This document shows, in pieces, positions 44,748 through 52,769 of a DNA stretch of 64,000 nucleotides. The notes below the pieces were generated by a model that was not told where the DNA came from, ran no database searches, and saw nothing but the letters and a program-made list of their open reading frames with translations. Position 1 is the stretch's first letter, and each line of letters begins with the position of its first letter. A program made the translations under genes and the position numbers. The stretch comes from Allomesorhizobium camelthorni (GTDB taxonomy: Bacteria > Pseudomonadota > Alphaproteobacteria > Rhizobiales > Rhizobiaceae), in NCBI RefSeq assembly GCF_011045125.1, contig NZ_JAAKZF010000023.1, positions 1 to 64,000 on the forward strand. Reading direction: 5' to 3'.

Positions 44748-45057
44748 AGCCCAGGGCCTCCTTTCCATGCATGTAGCGGGCGGTGAACGGCCTGACGAGC
44801 AGCCGGTCATCGACCTGCCTCAAGGTGAAGCCGACGAAGAGAGGTCGTCCGTTCGCATGCCGTGCAACCGCGATGTAGCGCCTCTCGTCGGCGGAGTGCT
44901 TGAAGTCGGGTGCGATACGTACATCGCCTTGGAACACCGCTTCTATTTCAGGTTTGGTGAAACCATGGCTGCCGCATTTCGGCCAGTTGCCATCGTCCCA
45001 CTGGAATCCCGAAAAGTTCGTCCATAATGGATGTAGAGATGTGTGTACAAATGTCAA
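44713..45057 (-). CDS. brnT: BrnT-family ribonuclease toxin with irregular start
   Basis: This BrnT-fold RNase (114 residues as given) shows FQWDDGNWPKCGSHGF, IAPDFKHSADERRYIAVAR, LFVGFTLRQVDDRLLVRPF and ARYMHGKE. These cover the family's strand and catalytic region. The only in-frame start is TTG at 45057, one base after the xdhC stop, giving about 16 extra N-terminal residues. A normal-looking start, ATG at 45025 reading MDEL, lies in another frame and would join the toxin frame if the four-A run at 45012-45015 were one base shorter. The toxin may therefore be frameshifted, or start at the TTG. Confidence 0.8.
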   Translation of the reverse strand: MTFVHTSLHPLWTNFSGFQWDDGNWPKCGSHGFTKPEIEAVFQGDVRIAPDFKHSADERRYIAVARHANGRPLFVGFTLRQVDDRLLVRPFTARYMHGKEALGYETESSSHDNR

Positions 45058-45058
45058 C

Positions 45059-46024
45059 TCACCCCGGCTGCGCCAGCGCCGTCATGATCTCCGCCGCGGC
45101 CAGCGCAGCGATCACTGCCGGGCGCTTGTCCTTCACTTGATCGCCGCCGATCGGCGAGACGAGGCGGGCAAAATCGGCCTCGCTGCCGCCAACTGTCTTC
45201 AGATACCAGCTCTTGAACGTCGCCTTCTTGGTCTTGGAGCCGATCATCCCGACATAGGCGGCGTCCTCACATTTAAGCGCCTCGGCGACGATCAGGAAAT
45301 CGAGCGCATGGTCGTGGGTGAGAACGACAAAGGCGGAACCGGCCGGCGCGTCGCGGACCATTTCTTCAGGTACCGGGGTCAACCGCGTCTCGACGCTTTC
45401 CGGTATGCCCTCCAGCGCATCCGCACGCGTTTCGACCACGATCACGCGCACCGGCAGCAGTGCGAAGGCCGAGGCCAGCGCATGGCCGACATGGCCGCCG
45501 CCGAAGACATAGACATGGGGGAGCCTGGCGTCCTCGGCCTCGGCTTCTTCAAGGAGCATGGACCGAACCGCCTCGTCTGCAAGTTTGAGCGACACCTCGA
45601 CCCGCCCGCCGCAGCATTGGCCGATTTCGGGTCCAAGCGGGATGTCGAGGGTGAGCGCAGCGCCCAACCCTCCCCCTTGCGGGGAGGGTGTCGGCGTAGC
45701 CGACGGGTGGGGGTGGAGATGAAGTGCACCGCCCTCTGCTGGATTTCTTTTGGAATCCTGCCTGGCGGAACCACCCCCACCCGGCCCTTCGGGCAACCCT
45801 CCCCGCAAGGGGGAGGGTTGGGCCGCCAGCATCTCCCTCGCTCTGTCGATCGCCATGAATTCGAGCTGCCCGCCGCCGATCGTGCCGAAAATCCTCTCCG
45901 GCGAAACCAGCATCCAGGCGCCTTTTTCGCGCGGGGTCGAGCCTTTGGCCTCGGCCACCTCGACAAGCGCCGCTAATGGCGACGCGTCGAGGAAAGCCCG
46001 CAGGCCTTTGGCCGTGCCGCTCAT
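45059..46024 (-). CDS. xdhC: Xanthine dehydrogenase accessory protein XdhC with in-frame repeat insertion
   Basis: XdhC loads sulfurated molybdenum cofactor into xanthine dehydrogenase. Family features are AEAKGSTPREKGAWMLV near the start, IGGGQLEFMAIDRA (about 50-63), DIPLGPEIGQCCGGRVEVS (about 125-143) with the key CCGG, and the Rossmann-like VYVFGGGHVGHALA. At 321 residues it exceeds the usual ~270. The extra ~53 residues (about 69-121, rich in Gly, Pro, Ser and His) are encoded by a 158-bp palindromic element without breaking the frame. The gene overlaps xdhB by 4 bp. Activity should survive if the insert forms a surface loop. Confidence 0.92.
   Translation of the reverse strand: MSGTAKGLRAFLDASPLAALVEVAEAKGSTPREKGAWMLVSPERIFGTIGGGQLEFMAIDRAREMLAAQPSPLRGGLPEGPGGGGSARQDSKRNPAEGGALHLHPHPSATPTPSPQGGGLGAALTLDIPLGPEIGQCCGGRVEVSLKLADEAVRSMLLEEAEAEDARLPHVYVFGGGHVGHALASAFALLPVRVIVVETRADALEGIPESVETRLTPVPEEMVRDAPAGSAFVVLTHDHALDFLIVAEALKCEDAAYVGMIGSKTKKATFKSWYLKTVGGSEADFARLVSPIGGDQVKDKRPAVIAALAAAEIMTALAQPG
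45664..45821. repeat. Palindromic element inserted in frame within xdhC
   Basis: Ends CCAACCCTCCCCCTTGCGGG and the inverse GGGAGGGTTGG are complementary over about 27 bp. Each end is itself a hairpin. Inner blocks GGGTGGGGGTGG and CCACCCCCACCC also pair. The arms differ in a small variable hairpin (GTCGGCGTAGCCGAC against CGGCCCTTCGGGC). The centre is about 50 bp. All of it is read through as part of xdhC on the minus strand. It shares CCGGCCCTTCGGGC with the element at 3683-3807. Confidence 0.92.
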
Positions 46025-48369
46025 TTTCGCGCCGCTTCGGCCCTCAGCCGCTCGACTGCCATCAGCACGCGCTCGGGTGTCGCCGGCGTGTCGAGGCGCG
46101 GGCAGATCCTGTGGTCGGCGACGCTCGCCACCGCGTCCGACAGCGCATGCAGCACCGACATCGCCAGCATCAGGGGCGGCTCGCCGACCGCCTTGGAACG
46201 ATGGATCGTCGGCTCGCTGTTTTCCGGCCAGTCGGCAAGCCGCACGTTGAAAATCTTCGGCCGGTCCGACGCAAGCGGTATCTTGTAAGTCGACGGCGCA
46301 TGGGTGCGCAGCCGGCCCTTCTCGTCCCAGACAAGTTCCTCGGTCGTCAGCCAGCCCATGCCCTGGATAAAACCGCCTTCAATCTGGCCAAGGTCGATCG
46401 CCCTGTTCAGCGACCGTCCCGTCTCGTGCAGTATGTCGGTGCGCTCCACGACATATTCGCCGGTCAGCGTGTCGATCGACACCTCCGACACCGACGCGCC
46501 GTAAGCGAAATAATAGAACGGGTGGCCCTGCCCCTTATCGCGGTTCCAGTGAATTTTCGGCGTCTTGTAGAAGCCGGCGGCCGAAAGCTGGATGCGAGCC
46601 ATATAGGCCTGCTTGACCAGGTCTGCGAAGGCGATCTGCTGGTTGCCGATGCGCACGCGGTTGGGCAGGAACTCGATCTGGTCGAGCGGCACCGCGTATT
46701 TCTCAGCCGCGAAATCGGCGAGCCGGTTGCGGATCGTGCGCGCGGCGTTTCGCGCCGCCATGCCGTTGAGGTCGGAACCGGACGACGCCGCCGTCGCCGA
46801 GGTGTTGGGCACCTTGCCGGTCGTCGTCGCGGTGATCTTCACCTGGTCGATGTCGATCTGGAACTCTTCCGCCACCACCTGCGCGACCTTGACGTAGAGC
46901 CCCTGCCCCATCTCGGTGCCGCCATGGTTCAGGTGCACCGAACCGTCGGTATAGACATGCACCAGCGCGCCAGCCTGATTGAAATGCGTGGCGGTAAACG
47001 AGATGCCGAATTTCACCGGCGTCAGCGCCAGCCCGCGTTTTATCACCCGGCTGTTGGCGTTGAACGCATCGATCGTGCGCCGCCGCCGCGCATAATCTGA
47101 GCTCTCCTCAAGTTCGGCGACGATCCGCTGGATGATGTTGTCCTCCACCGTCTGGTGATAGGGCGTGACGTTGCGGTCGCTTGTCCCGTAGAAATTGAGC
47201 TTGCGGATTTCGAGCGGGTCTTTCCCTGTCGCGAACGCCACCTCGTCAATGACGCGCTCGGCGCCGACCATGCCCTGCGGCCCGCCGAAGCCGCGAAATG
47301 CCGTGTTGGAAACCGTGTTGGTGTAGAGCGGGGCCGACACCGCCTTCACCGCCGGATAGAAATAGGCGTTGTCGCAATGGAACAGCGCCCGGTCCGTCAC
47401 CGGCCCCGAAAGGTCCGACGAAAACCCGCAGCGCGCCGCGTAGGAAAAATCGACGCCACGGATTTTTCCGTCGTCGTCGAAGCCGACTTCATAGTCGATG
47501 AGGAAATCATGACGCTTGCCCGTGGCGGTCATGTCGTCGTCGCGGTCGGGCCTGATCTTCACCGCCCGGCCAAGCCGCTTGGCCGCGATCGCAGCGATCG
47601 CCGCAAACTGGTTGGACTGCGTCTCCTTGCCGCCGAAGCCGCCGCCCATGCGGCGGATTTCGACCGTCACCGCATGCGACGGCACGCCGAGCGCATGGCT
47701 GACCATATGCTGCACCTCGCTCGGATGCTGCGTCGAGGAATAGACAGTGACGTCGTCGTCCTCCCCCGGCACGGCCATAGCGATATGGCCCTCGAGATAA
47801 AAGTGGTCCTGCCCGCCGACCCGCATTTGGCCCTTCAGTCTGCGCGGCGCTTTGGCGATCGCCCCGGCGGCATCGCCGCGCGACAGCGTCAGCGGCGGCG
47901 TCACGAGTTTTGCACCCTGACGACCGGCGTCGGCTACATCGATGATCGCCGGCAATTCGTCATATTCGATCTTCGCCAGCCGGCAGGCGCGCCGCGCCTC
48001 TTCCCGCGTCCCGGCGATCACGGCAAAGATCGGCTGGCCATGAAACTGCACCTCGCCGTCGGCCAGCACCGGTTCGTCATGCCGGCCGGTCGGCGAAATG
48101 TCGTTCTCGCCCGGCACATCGCTCGCTGTCAGCACGTCGACCACGCCGGATGCTGAGCGAACCCCCATCAGGTCGATCGAGCGGATCGTTCCATGCGCCA
48201 CCGTCGACAGCCCGAGGCAGCCATGCAGCGTGCCGGCCGGCTCCGGCATGTCGTCGATGTAGATCGCCGAGCCGTCGACATGCTTATGCGCCGAATCGTG
48301 GCGCTGGTCGGACGCGACGCCGCCTGTGATTTTTTCGGCCTTGAGGTTCACTATCTGGTGTTTGGTCAT
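46021..48369 (-). CDS. xdhB: Xanthine dehydrogenase molybdopterin-binding subunit
   Basis: This 782-residue large subunit binds molybdenum cofactor and oxidises hypoxanthine and xanthine to urate. Motifs include GGGFGGKETQSNQFAAIAA (about residues 245-263), FRGFGGPQGM (about 360), NHGGTEMGQGLYVKVAQVV (about 480), TSATAASSGSDLNGMAARNA and the catalytic Glu region KAVGEPPLML near 725-734. It begins MTKHQIVNLKAEKITGG. Its stop overlaps the xdhC start. A 149-bp palindromic element separates it from xdhA upstream in the same operon. Confidence 0.96.
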   Translation of the reverse strand: MTKHQIVNLKAEKITGGVASDQRHDSAHKHVDGSAIYIDDMPEPAGTLHGCLGLSTVAHGTIRSIDLMGVRSASGVVDVLTASDVPGENDISPTGRHDEPVLADGEVQFHGQPIFAVIAGTREEARRACRLAKIEYDELPAIIDVADAGRQGAKLVTPPLTLSRGDAAGAIAKAPRRLKGQMRVGGQDHFYLEGHIAMAVPGEDDDVTVYSSTQHPSEVQHMVSHALGVPSHAVTVEIRRMGGGFGGKETQSNQFAAIAAIAAKRLGRAVKIRPDRDDDMTATGKRHDFLIDYEVGFDDDGKIRGVDFSYAARCGFSSDLSGPVTDRALFHCDNAYFYPAVKAVSAPLYTNTVSNTAFRGFGGPQGMVGAERVIDEVAFATGKDPLEIRKLNFYGTSDRNVTPYHQTVEDNIIQRIVAELEESSDYARRRRTIDAFNANSRVIKRGLALTPVKFGISFTATHFNQAGALVHVYTDGSVHLNHGGTEMGQGLYVKVAQVVAEEFQIDIDQVKITATTTGKVPNTSATAASSGSDLNGMAARNAARTIRNRLADFAAEKYAVPLDQIEFLPNRVRIGNQQIAFADLVKQAYMARIQLSAAGFYKTPKIHWNRDKGQGHPFYYFAYGASVSEVSIDTLTGEYVVERTDILHETGRSLNRAIDLGQIEGGFIQGMGWLTTEELVWDEKGRLRTHAPSTYKIPLASDRPKIFNVRLADWPENSEPTIHRSKAVGEPPLMLAMSVLHALSDAVASVADHRICPRLDTPATPERVLMAVERLRAEAARK

Positions 48370-48402
48370 TGGCTAAACCTGGCAAGGCCGCGATCCTTCG
48401 CG

Positions 48403-48551
48403 CCCCCCTCTGTCCTGCCGGACATCTCCCCCCTCAAGGGGGGAGATCGGCTGACCGCACCGCGTTCGCCAATCCCTGAAGATAAGGCGCCGAGGGTGGG
48501 ACTGCCAATCTCCCCCCTTGAGGGGGAGATGGCCGGCAGGCCAGAGGGGGG
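48403..48551. repeat. Inverted-repeat element between xdhA and xdhB (GCCCCCCTCTGG family)
   Basis: The left arm CCCCCCTCTGTCCTGCCGG and hairpin CATCTCCCCCCTC..GGGGGGAGATC are matched by the inverse right arm ending in CCGGCAGGCCAGAGGGGGG. The central ~60 bp is unrelated. It is the second copy of the family seen at 39900-40068. It lies in the 212-bp gap inside the xdh operon, where it must be transcribed. Confidence 0.88.
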
Positions 48552-48581
48552 TCGGTCCAGTATCCGGAATGAACATGCCCA

Positions 48582-50063
48582 TCACGCCGCCTCATGCCTT
48601 GAGACCTGTACCGGCACCGTCGCCCCGGTCGTCTCCAGATAAAACCGCCGCAGCAAATTCTTCGCCACCAGCATCCGGTACTCCGCCGAAGCGCGCATGT
48701 CGGTCAGCGGCGTGAAATCCTCGTCATAGGCCTCGACCGCCTCCTCCACCGTCGTTTCGCTCCACGCCTTGCCAATCAGCGCCGCCTCGACCGCTTTCGC
48801 CCGCTTCGGCGTCGCCGCCATGCCGCCATAGGCGATGCGGACGTCCGCAACCGTGCCGTCGCCGGCCAGCCTCAGGTGGAATGCGCCGAGCACCGCGGTG
48901 ATATCCTCGTCGCACCGCTTGGTGATCTTGTGGACCGCGAAATGCGCGCCTTCGGCCGGTACCGGCACGTCCACCGCCTCGACGAACTCGCGCGGCCGCC
49001 GGTCTTGCTTGCCATAGGCGATGAAGAAATCCTCCAGCGGGATTGTCCGCCGCTCATTGCCCTTGCGCAGCGTCAGTGTCGCGCCGAGTGCGATGAACGG
49101 CGGCGGCGTGTCGCCGATCGGCGAGCCATTGGCGATGTTGCCGCCGATGGTGCCCATGTTGCGTACCTGGTCTCCACCGATGCGGTCGAACAGTGGCCCG
49201 AGCGCCGGGATGCGCTCGGACAGCGTCGAGAAAGCTTCGGTGTAGGTGACGCCCGCGCCGATCGAAATCATGCCGTCGCGCTCAGAAATCCGCCGCAGCT
49301 CATCCAGACCGCCGATGAATACCGCCGGCGAAATCTCGCGCATGAATTTCGTCACCCAGAGCCCGACATCGGTCGAGCCGGCAATGAGGGTCGCCTTCGG
49401 CTCGGCTTCGAGCACACCGGCGAAATCGTCCACATTCGCCGGCACGACCAGCCTTCCCTTGCCCTCGCCGATCTCGACCCGCGCGCCGTCCTTTAGCGCC
49501 GTGAGCTTTTTCGCGACCGCCGCGCGCTCCATTGCCAGTGGGTCTTTCGCCGCCTTGCCGTAGCTCGATATCGCGCGCGCTGCTCGCACGATCGCCTCAT
49601 AGCCAGTGCAGCGGCAGAGATTGCCCTGCAGCGCCTTCTCTATTTGCGCGTCCGACGGCGCGGCGTTCCGCATCCACAGCGCATAGAGCGACATCACGAA
49701 GCCCGGCGTGCAGAAGCCGCATTGCGAACCATGGAAATCGACCATCGCCTGCTGCACCGGGTGCAGCTTGCCGCCCTCGCCGCGCAGGTGCTCGATGGTG
49801 ACGACATGGCAGCCGTCGACCGAGCCGAGGAAACGGATGCAGGCATTGACGCTTTCATAAGCAAGCTCGCCACCTGCGAGCCGCCCGACGAGCACGGTGC
49901 AGGCGCCGCAGTCGCCCTCGGCGCAGCCTTCCTTGCTGCCGCGCAACGAACGCCGCAGCCGCAGAAAATCGAGCAGCATCTCGTCCGGCGCGACTTTGGA
50001 CAGCGCCACCGCCTCGCCGTTCAGCAGGAAGCGGATTTCGTTGCGGATCTTCACTGCGGCCAT
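48582..50063 (-). CDS. xdhA: Xanthine dehydrogenase small subunit (2Fe-2S and FAD)
   Basis: This 493-residue subunit passes electrons from the Mo site to NAD+. The first Fe-S motif is GCAEGDCGACTV (about 46-57), the second CGFCTPGFVMSLYAL with CRCTGYEAI (about 115-155). The FAD domain contains TLIAGSTDVGLWV, IGGDQVRNMGTIGGNIANGSPIGD (spanning about 295-318) and a C-terminal CO_deh_flav_C region. The N-terminus is IRNEIRFLLNGEAV. It begins 3 bp after the uraH stop, so uraH, xdhA, xdhB and xdhC form one transcription unit. Confidence 0.96.
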   Translation of the reverse strand: MAAVKIRNEIRFLLNGEAVALSKVAPDEMLLDFLRLRRSLRGSKEGCAEGDCGACTVLVGRLAGGELAYESVNACIRFLGSVDGCHVVTIEHLRGEGGKLHPVQQAMVDFHGSQCGFCTPGFVMSLYALWMRNAAPSDAQIEKALQGNLCRCTGYEAIVRAARAISSYGKAAKDPLAMERAAVAKKLTALKDGARVEIGEGKGRLVVPANVDDFAGVLEAEPKATLIAGSTDVGLWVTKFMREISPAVFIGGLDELRRISERDGMISIGAGVTYTEAFSTLSERIPALGPLFDRIGGDQVRNMGTIGGNIANGSPIGDTPPPFIALGATLTLRKGNERRTIPLEDFFIAYGKQDRRPREFVEAVDVPVPAEGAHFAVHKITKRCDEDITAVLGAFHLRLAGDGTVADVRIAYGGMAATPKRAKAVEAALIGKAWSETTVEEAVEAYDEDFTPLTDMRASAEYRMLVAKNLLRRFYLETTGATVPVQVSRHEAA

Positions 50064-50066
50064 CCT

Positions 50067-50432
50067 TCAGCTCCCCCTATAGGTCGAGTAGCCGTAGGGC
50101 GAGACAAGCAGCGGCACATGGTAGTGCCTGTGCTCGGCCATGCCAAACCGGATAGGGACGATGTCCAAGAAGGCCGGTTCGGACAGCGCAATCCCCTGCG
50201 CCCTCAGATAGTCGCCTGCCGCAAACACAAGCTCGTATTCGCCGGTCGCAAACTCCGGGCCGGCCAGGAGCGGCGCGTCACAGCGGCCGTCGCTGTTGGT
50301 GGAGACGGTCTTGAGCAGCGTGCGCTCCTCGCCCTCGATGCGGAACAGCGAAATGGACAGGCCCGCCGCCGGCTTTCCCGAAGCGGTGTCGAGCACATGG
50401 GTGGTCAGGCGCCCGCCTTCAGTTCCCGACAT
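50067..50432 (-). CDS. uraH: 5-hydroxyisourate hydrolase (transthyretin-like)
   Basis: This 121-residue enzyme hydrolyses 5-hydroxyisourate to OHCU. It has the N-terminal signature [17 protein letters not shown] with a catalytic His. Further on are an internal Arg/His strand and the hallmark C-terminus [19 protein letters not shown], whose YRGS end is diagnostic. The ATG at 50432 follows GAGGGAGG at six bases; an upstream in-frame Met was rejected. It is the first gene of the minus-strand xdh operon and is divergent from the puuE-uraD gene, so the urate steps on both sides share one intergenic control region. Confidence 0.95.
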   Translation of the reverse strand: MSGTEGGRLTTHVLDTASGKPAAGLSISLFRIEGEERTLLKTVSTNSDGRCDAPLLAGPEFATGEYELVFAAGDYLRAQGIALSEPAFLDIVPIRFGMAEHRHYHVPLLVSPYGYSTYRGS

Positions 50433-50527
50433 TCTGCCTCCCTCAAGACCGTTCAAGTGTTAAGCGGTCGATTGTGCGGCGATTAAATGCCATGCATAAG
50501 TCCGGGTGAAGCGGAACGCCACAAAAA

Positions 50528-50552
50528 GACTTTCAAAATTTTTCGGGGGAAT
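50528..50552. promoter_or_regulatory. Half-site shared with the LysR-type box, uraH/puuE divergent promoter region
   Basis: GACTTTCAAAA at 50528-50538 is identical to the left half of the dyad beside puuD (43497-43507) and is followed after an A/T-rich spacer by GGGGGAAT (the other site has GGAAAAT). The right half is not a perfect T-N11-A partner here (TTTC-N13-GGAA). It lies 96 bp upstream of uraH and 64 bp upstream of puuE-uraD. Confidence 0.35.
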
Positions 50553-50615
50553 GCCGGCCGATCCCGTCGACTATCTTGGATTGGCAGATCCAACAGGACT
50601 TGCGGCGAGGGATTG

Positions 50616-52049
50616 ATGCGTTACCAGCGAGACATGCGCGGCTATGGGCAGAACCCGCCGGACCCGAAATGGCCGGGCGGCGCGCATATTGCGGTGCAGT
50701 TCGTGGTCAATTACGAGGAAGGCGGCGAGAACTGCATCCTCCACGGCGACGCCGCCTCAGAAGCCTTTCTGTCCGAGATCGTCGGCGCGGCGCCTTGGGC
50801 CGGGATGCGCCACTGGAACATGGAATCGATCTATGAATACGGCGCCCGCGCCGGCTTCTGGCGCCTGCACCGCATGTTCACCGAGGCCGAGATTCCGGTG
50901 ACCGTCTATGGCGTCGCCACTGCCCTTGCCCGCTCGCCCGACCAGGTAACGGCCATGCAGGAGGCCGGCTGGGAAATCGCCTCGCACGGGCTGCGATGGA
51001 TCGACTACCGCGACCATAAGATGGAGTACGAGCGCCGCGACCTGGAGGAGGCGATCCGGCTGCATGCGGAAGTCACCGGCGAGCGCCCGACGGGGCTTTA
51101 TCTCGGCCGCACCTCGATCAATTCGGTGCGGCTCGCCGCGGCCGAGGGCGGCTTCGACTATGTGTCCGACACCTATGACGACGAGCTGCCCTACTGGCTC
51201 GATCACGACGGCCACGGCGGCGCGATCCCGCCGCAACTCATCATCCCCTACACGCTCGACGCCAACGACATGCGCTTCGCCACGCCGCAGGGCTTTAATT
51301 CCGGCGATCAGTTCTTCGTCTATCTGAAAGATTCCTTCGACACGCTCTACGAGGAGGGCAAAGCGGGCCGGCCGCGCATGATGAATATCGGGCTGCACTG
51401 CCGGCTCGTCGGCCGGCCCGGCCGTGCGGCGGCGCTGAAGCGCTTCATCGACTATGTGAAGGGTCACGACAAAATCTGGCTGACGCGGCGCATCGACATC
51501 GCCCGCCACTGGCGCGAGCACCACCCGTACCAGGCGCTGGCGCTGCGTCCTTCCCGCATGGATCGGGAAGACTTCGTCGAAAAATTCGGCGGCGTCTTCG
51601 AGCACTCGCCCTGGGTCGCCGAGCGCGCCTTCGAACTGGAGCTTGGCCCCGCGCATGACAGCGCCGGCGGCCTGCACAATGCGCTCTGCCGCGTCTTTCG
51701 GTCGGCGAGCGAGAGCGAGCGGCTCGGTGTGCTGAAAGCGCACCCCGATCTTGCCGGCAAGCTAGCGGCCGCAAAAAGACTAACCGCCGAATCAACGAGG
51801 GAGCAGGCTTCCGCCGGGCTGGACGCGCTCACCGACAAGGAGCGCGAGCTGTTCTCGAAGCTCAACGCGGCCTACGTCACCACCTTCGGCTTCCCCTTCA
51901 TCATCGCCGTCAAAGGAAGGACCAAGGACGAGATACTGGCCGCTTTCGAAACCCGCATCGGCAACGATCGCGGCGTCGAATTCGCCACTGCATGCACGGA
52001 GGTGGAGCGCATCGCGCTTCTGCGCCTTGCCGACATCCTGCCTGATTGA
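50616..52049 (+). CDS. puuE: Fused allantoinase PuuE and OHCU decarboxylase UraD
   Basis: This 477-residue fusion joins two consecutive activities. Residues ~1-305 are a metal-independent polysaccharide-deacetylase-type allantoinase: FVVNYEEGGENCILHGD, EIASHGLRWIDYRDH, GLYLGRTSINSVRLA and MMNIGLHCRLVGRPGRA. Residues ~320-477 are UraD, with LKAHPDLAGKLAA carrying its catalytic His and FGFPFIIAVKGRTKDEIL. UraD makes (S)-allantoin and PuuE opens it to allantoate. The ATG at 50616 has GGCGAGGG upstream; 43 codons of the longer frame were rejected. It leads the plus-strand allantoin operon. Confidence 0.95.
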   Translation: MRYQRDMRGYGQNPPDPKWPGGAHIAVQFVVNYEEGGENCILHGDAASEAFLSEIVGAAPWAGMRHWNMESIYEYGARAGFWRLHRMFTEAEIPVTVYGVATALARSPDQVTAMQEAGWEIASHGLRWIDYRDHKMEYERRDLEEAIRLHAEVTGERPTGLYLGRTSINSVRLAAAEGGFDYVSDTYDDELPYWLDHDGHGGAIPPQLIIPYTLDANDMRFATPQGFNSGDQFFVYLKDSFDTLYEEGKAGRPRMMNIGLHCRLVGRPGRAAALKRFIDYVKGHDKIWLTRRIDIARHWREHHPYQALALRPSRMDREDFVEKFGGVFEHSPWVAERAFELELGPAHDSAGGLHNALCRVFRSASESERLGVLKAHPDLAGKLAAAKRLTAESTREQASAGLDALTDKERELFSKLNAAYVTTFGFPFIIAVKGRTKDEILAAFETRIGNDRGVEFATACTEVERIALLRLADILPD

Positions 52050-52066
52050 ACAAGACGAGCCACCCA

Positions 52067-52759
52067 ATGTACGATCTCTATATCGGCAACAAAAATTACT
52101 CCTCCTGGTCGCTCAGGCCCTGGGTCCTGATGAAGACGCTCGGGATTTTGTTCTCCGAACACCTGATCCCCTTTCACGATCACGACGCATGGTCCGAGTA
52201 TCGCCTATTGTCCCCCAATGGGATGGTTCCCCTGCTTGGGGACGGAAATATCTTGGTCTGGGATTCCCTTTCCATCGCCGAGTATCTGGCGGAGCGCCAT
52301 GAGGGCGTCTGGCCCAGCGACCCCGCAGCGCGGGCCTTCGCCCGCTCAGCCGCCGCCGAGATGCACTCCGGCTTTCCCGCCCTGCGCAATATCTGCGGCA
52401 TGAATATCGGCGTTCGAGTCAAACTTCACCAACAGCCGGACGCGCTGAAGGCCAATATCGCTCGCCTTTCCGTGCTCTGGAATGACGGAATCAGCCGCTT
52501 CGGCGGTCCTTTCCTCGCCGGCCCGTATTTTTCCGCCGCTGATGCTTTCTTCTGCCCCGTCGCTTTTCGCGTCCAGACCTACGGCCTGGAACTGGACGCC
52601 ACCTCCGCCGCCTACGTGGCGCGGTTGCTGGGCTTGCCTGCCATGCGGGAGTGGTATGCCGGCGGCCTGGCGGAGACGTTCCGCGACTGGCCGCACGAGC
52701 ACGAGATTGATGCGGTCGGCACAGTCACCGAAGACCTGCGCGCGCCGGCGAGCAATTAA
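52067..52759 (+). CDS. Glutathione S-transferase family protein
   Basis: This 230-residue protein has a thioredoxin-like N-terminal domain starting MYDLYIGNKNYSSWSLRPWV, where Ser in NYSSWS is the likely catalytic residue. It carries the glutathione-contact GMVPLLGDGNILVWDSLSIAEYL (spanning about 50-72), and a helical C-terminal domain with GPYFSAADAFFCPVAFRV. The ATG at 52067 was preferred over a TTG overlapping the previous stop. It sits between puuE-uraD and the ureidoglycine aminohydrolase gene. A GST is not a known pathway step, so it may be a passenger or detoxify an intermediate. Confidence 0.88.
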   Translation: MYDLYIGNKNYSSWSLRPWVLMKTLGILFSEHLIPFHDHDAWSEYRLLSPNGMVPLLGDGNILVWDSLSIAEYLAERHEGVWPSDPAARAFARSAAAEMHSGFPALRNICGMNIGVRVKLHQQPDALKANIARLSVLWNDGISRFGGPFLAGPYFSAADAFFCPVAFRVQTYGLELDATSAAYVARLLGLPAMREWYAGGLAETFRDWPHEHEIDAVGTVTEDLRAPASN

Positions 52760-52769
52760 GGAAACGAAC

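Noticed and set aside
45660-48560. Hairpin-rich repeats as a CRISPR array
   Set aside because: Repeats are inverted pairs rather than regularly spaced direct repeats, and no cas genes are present.
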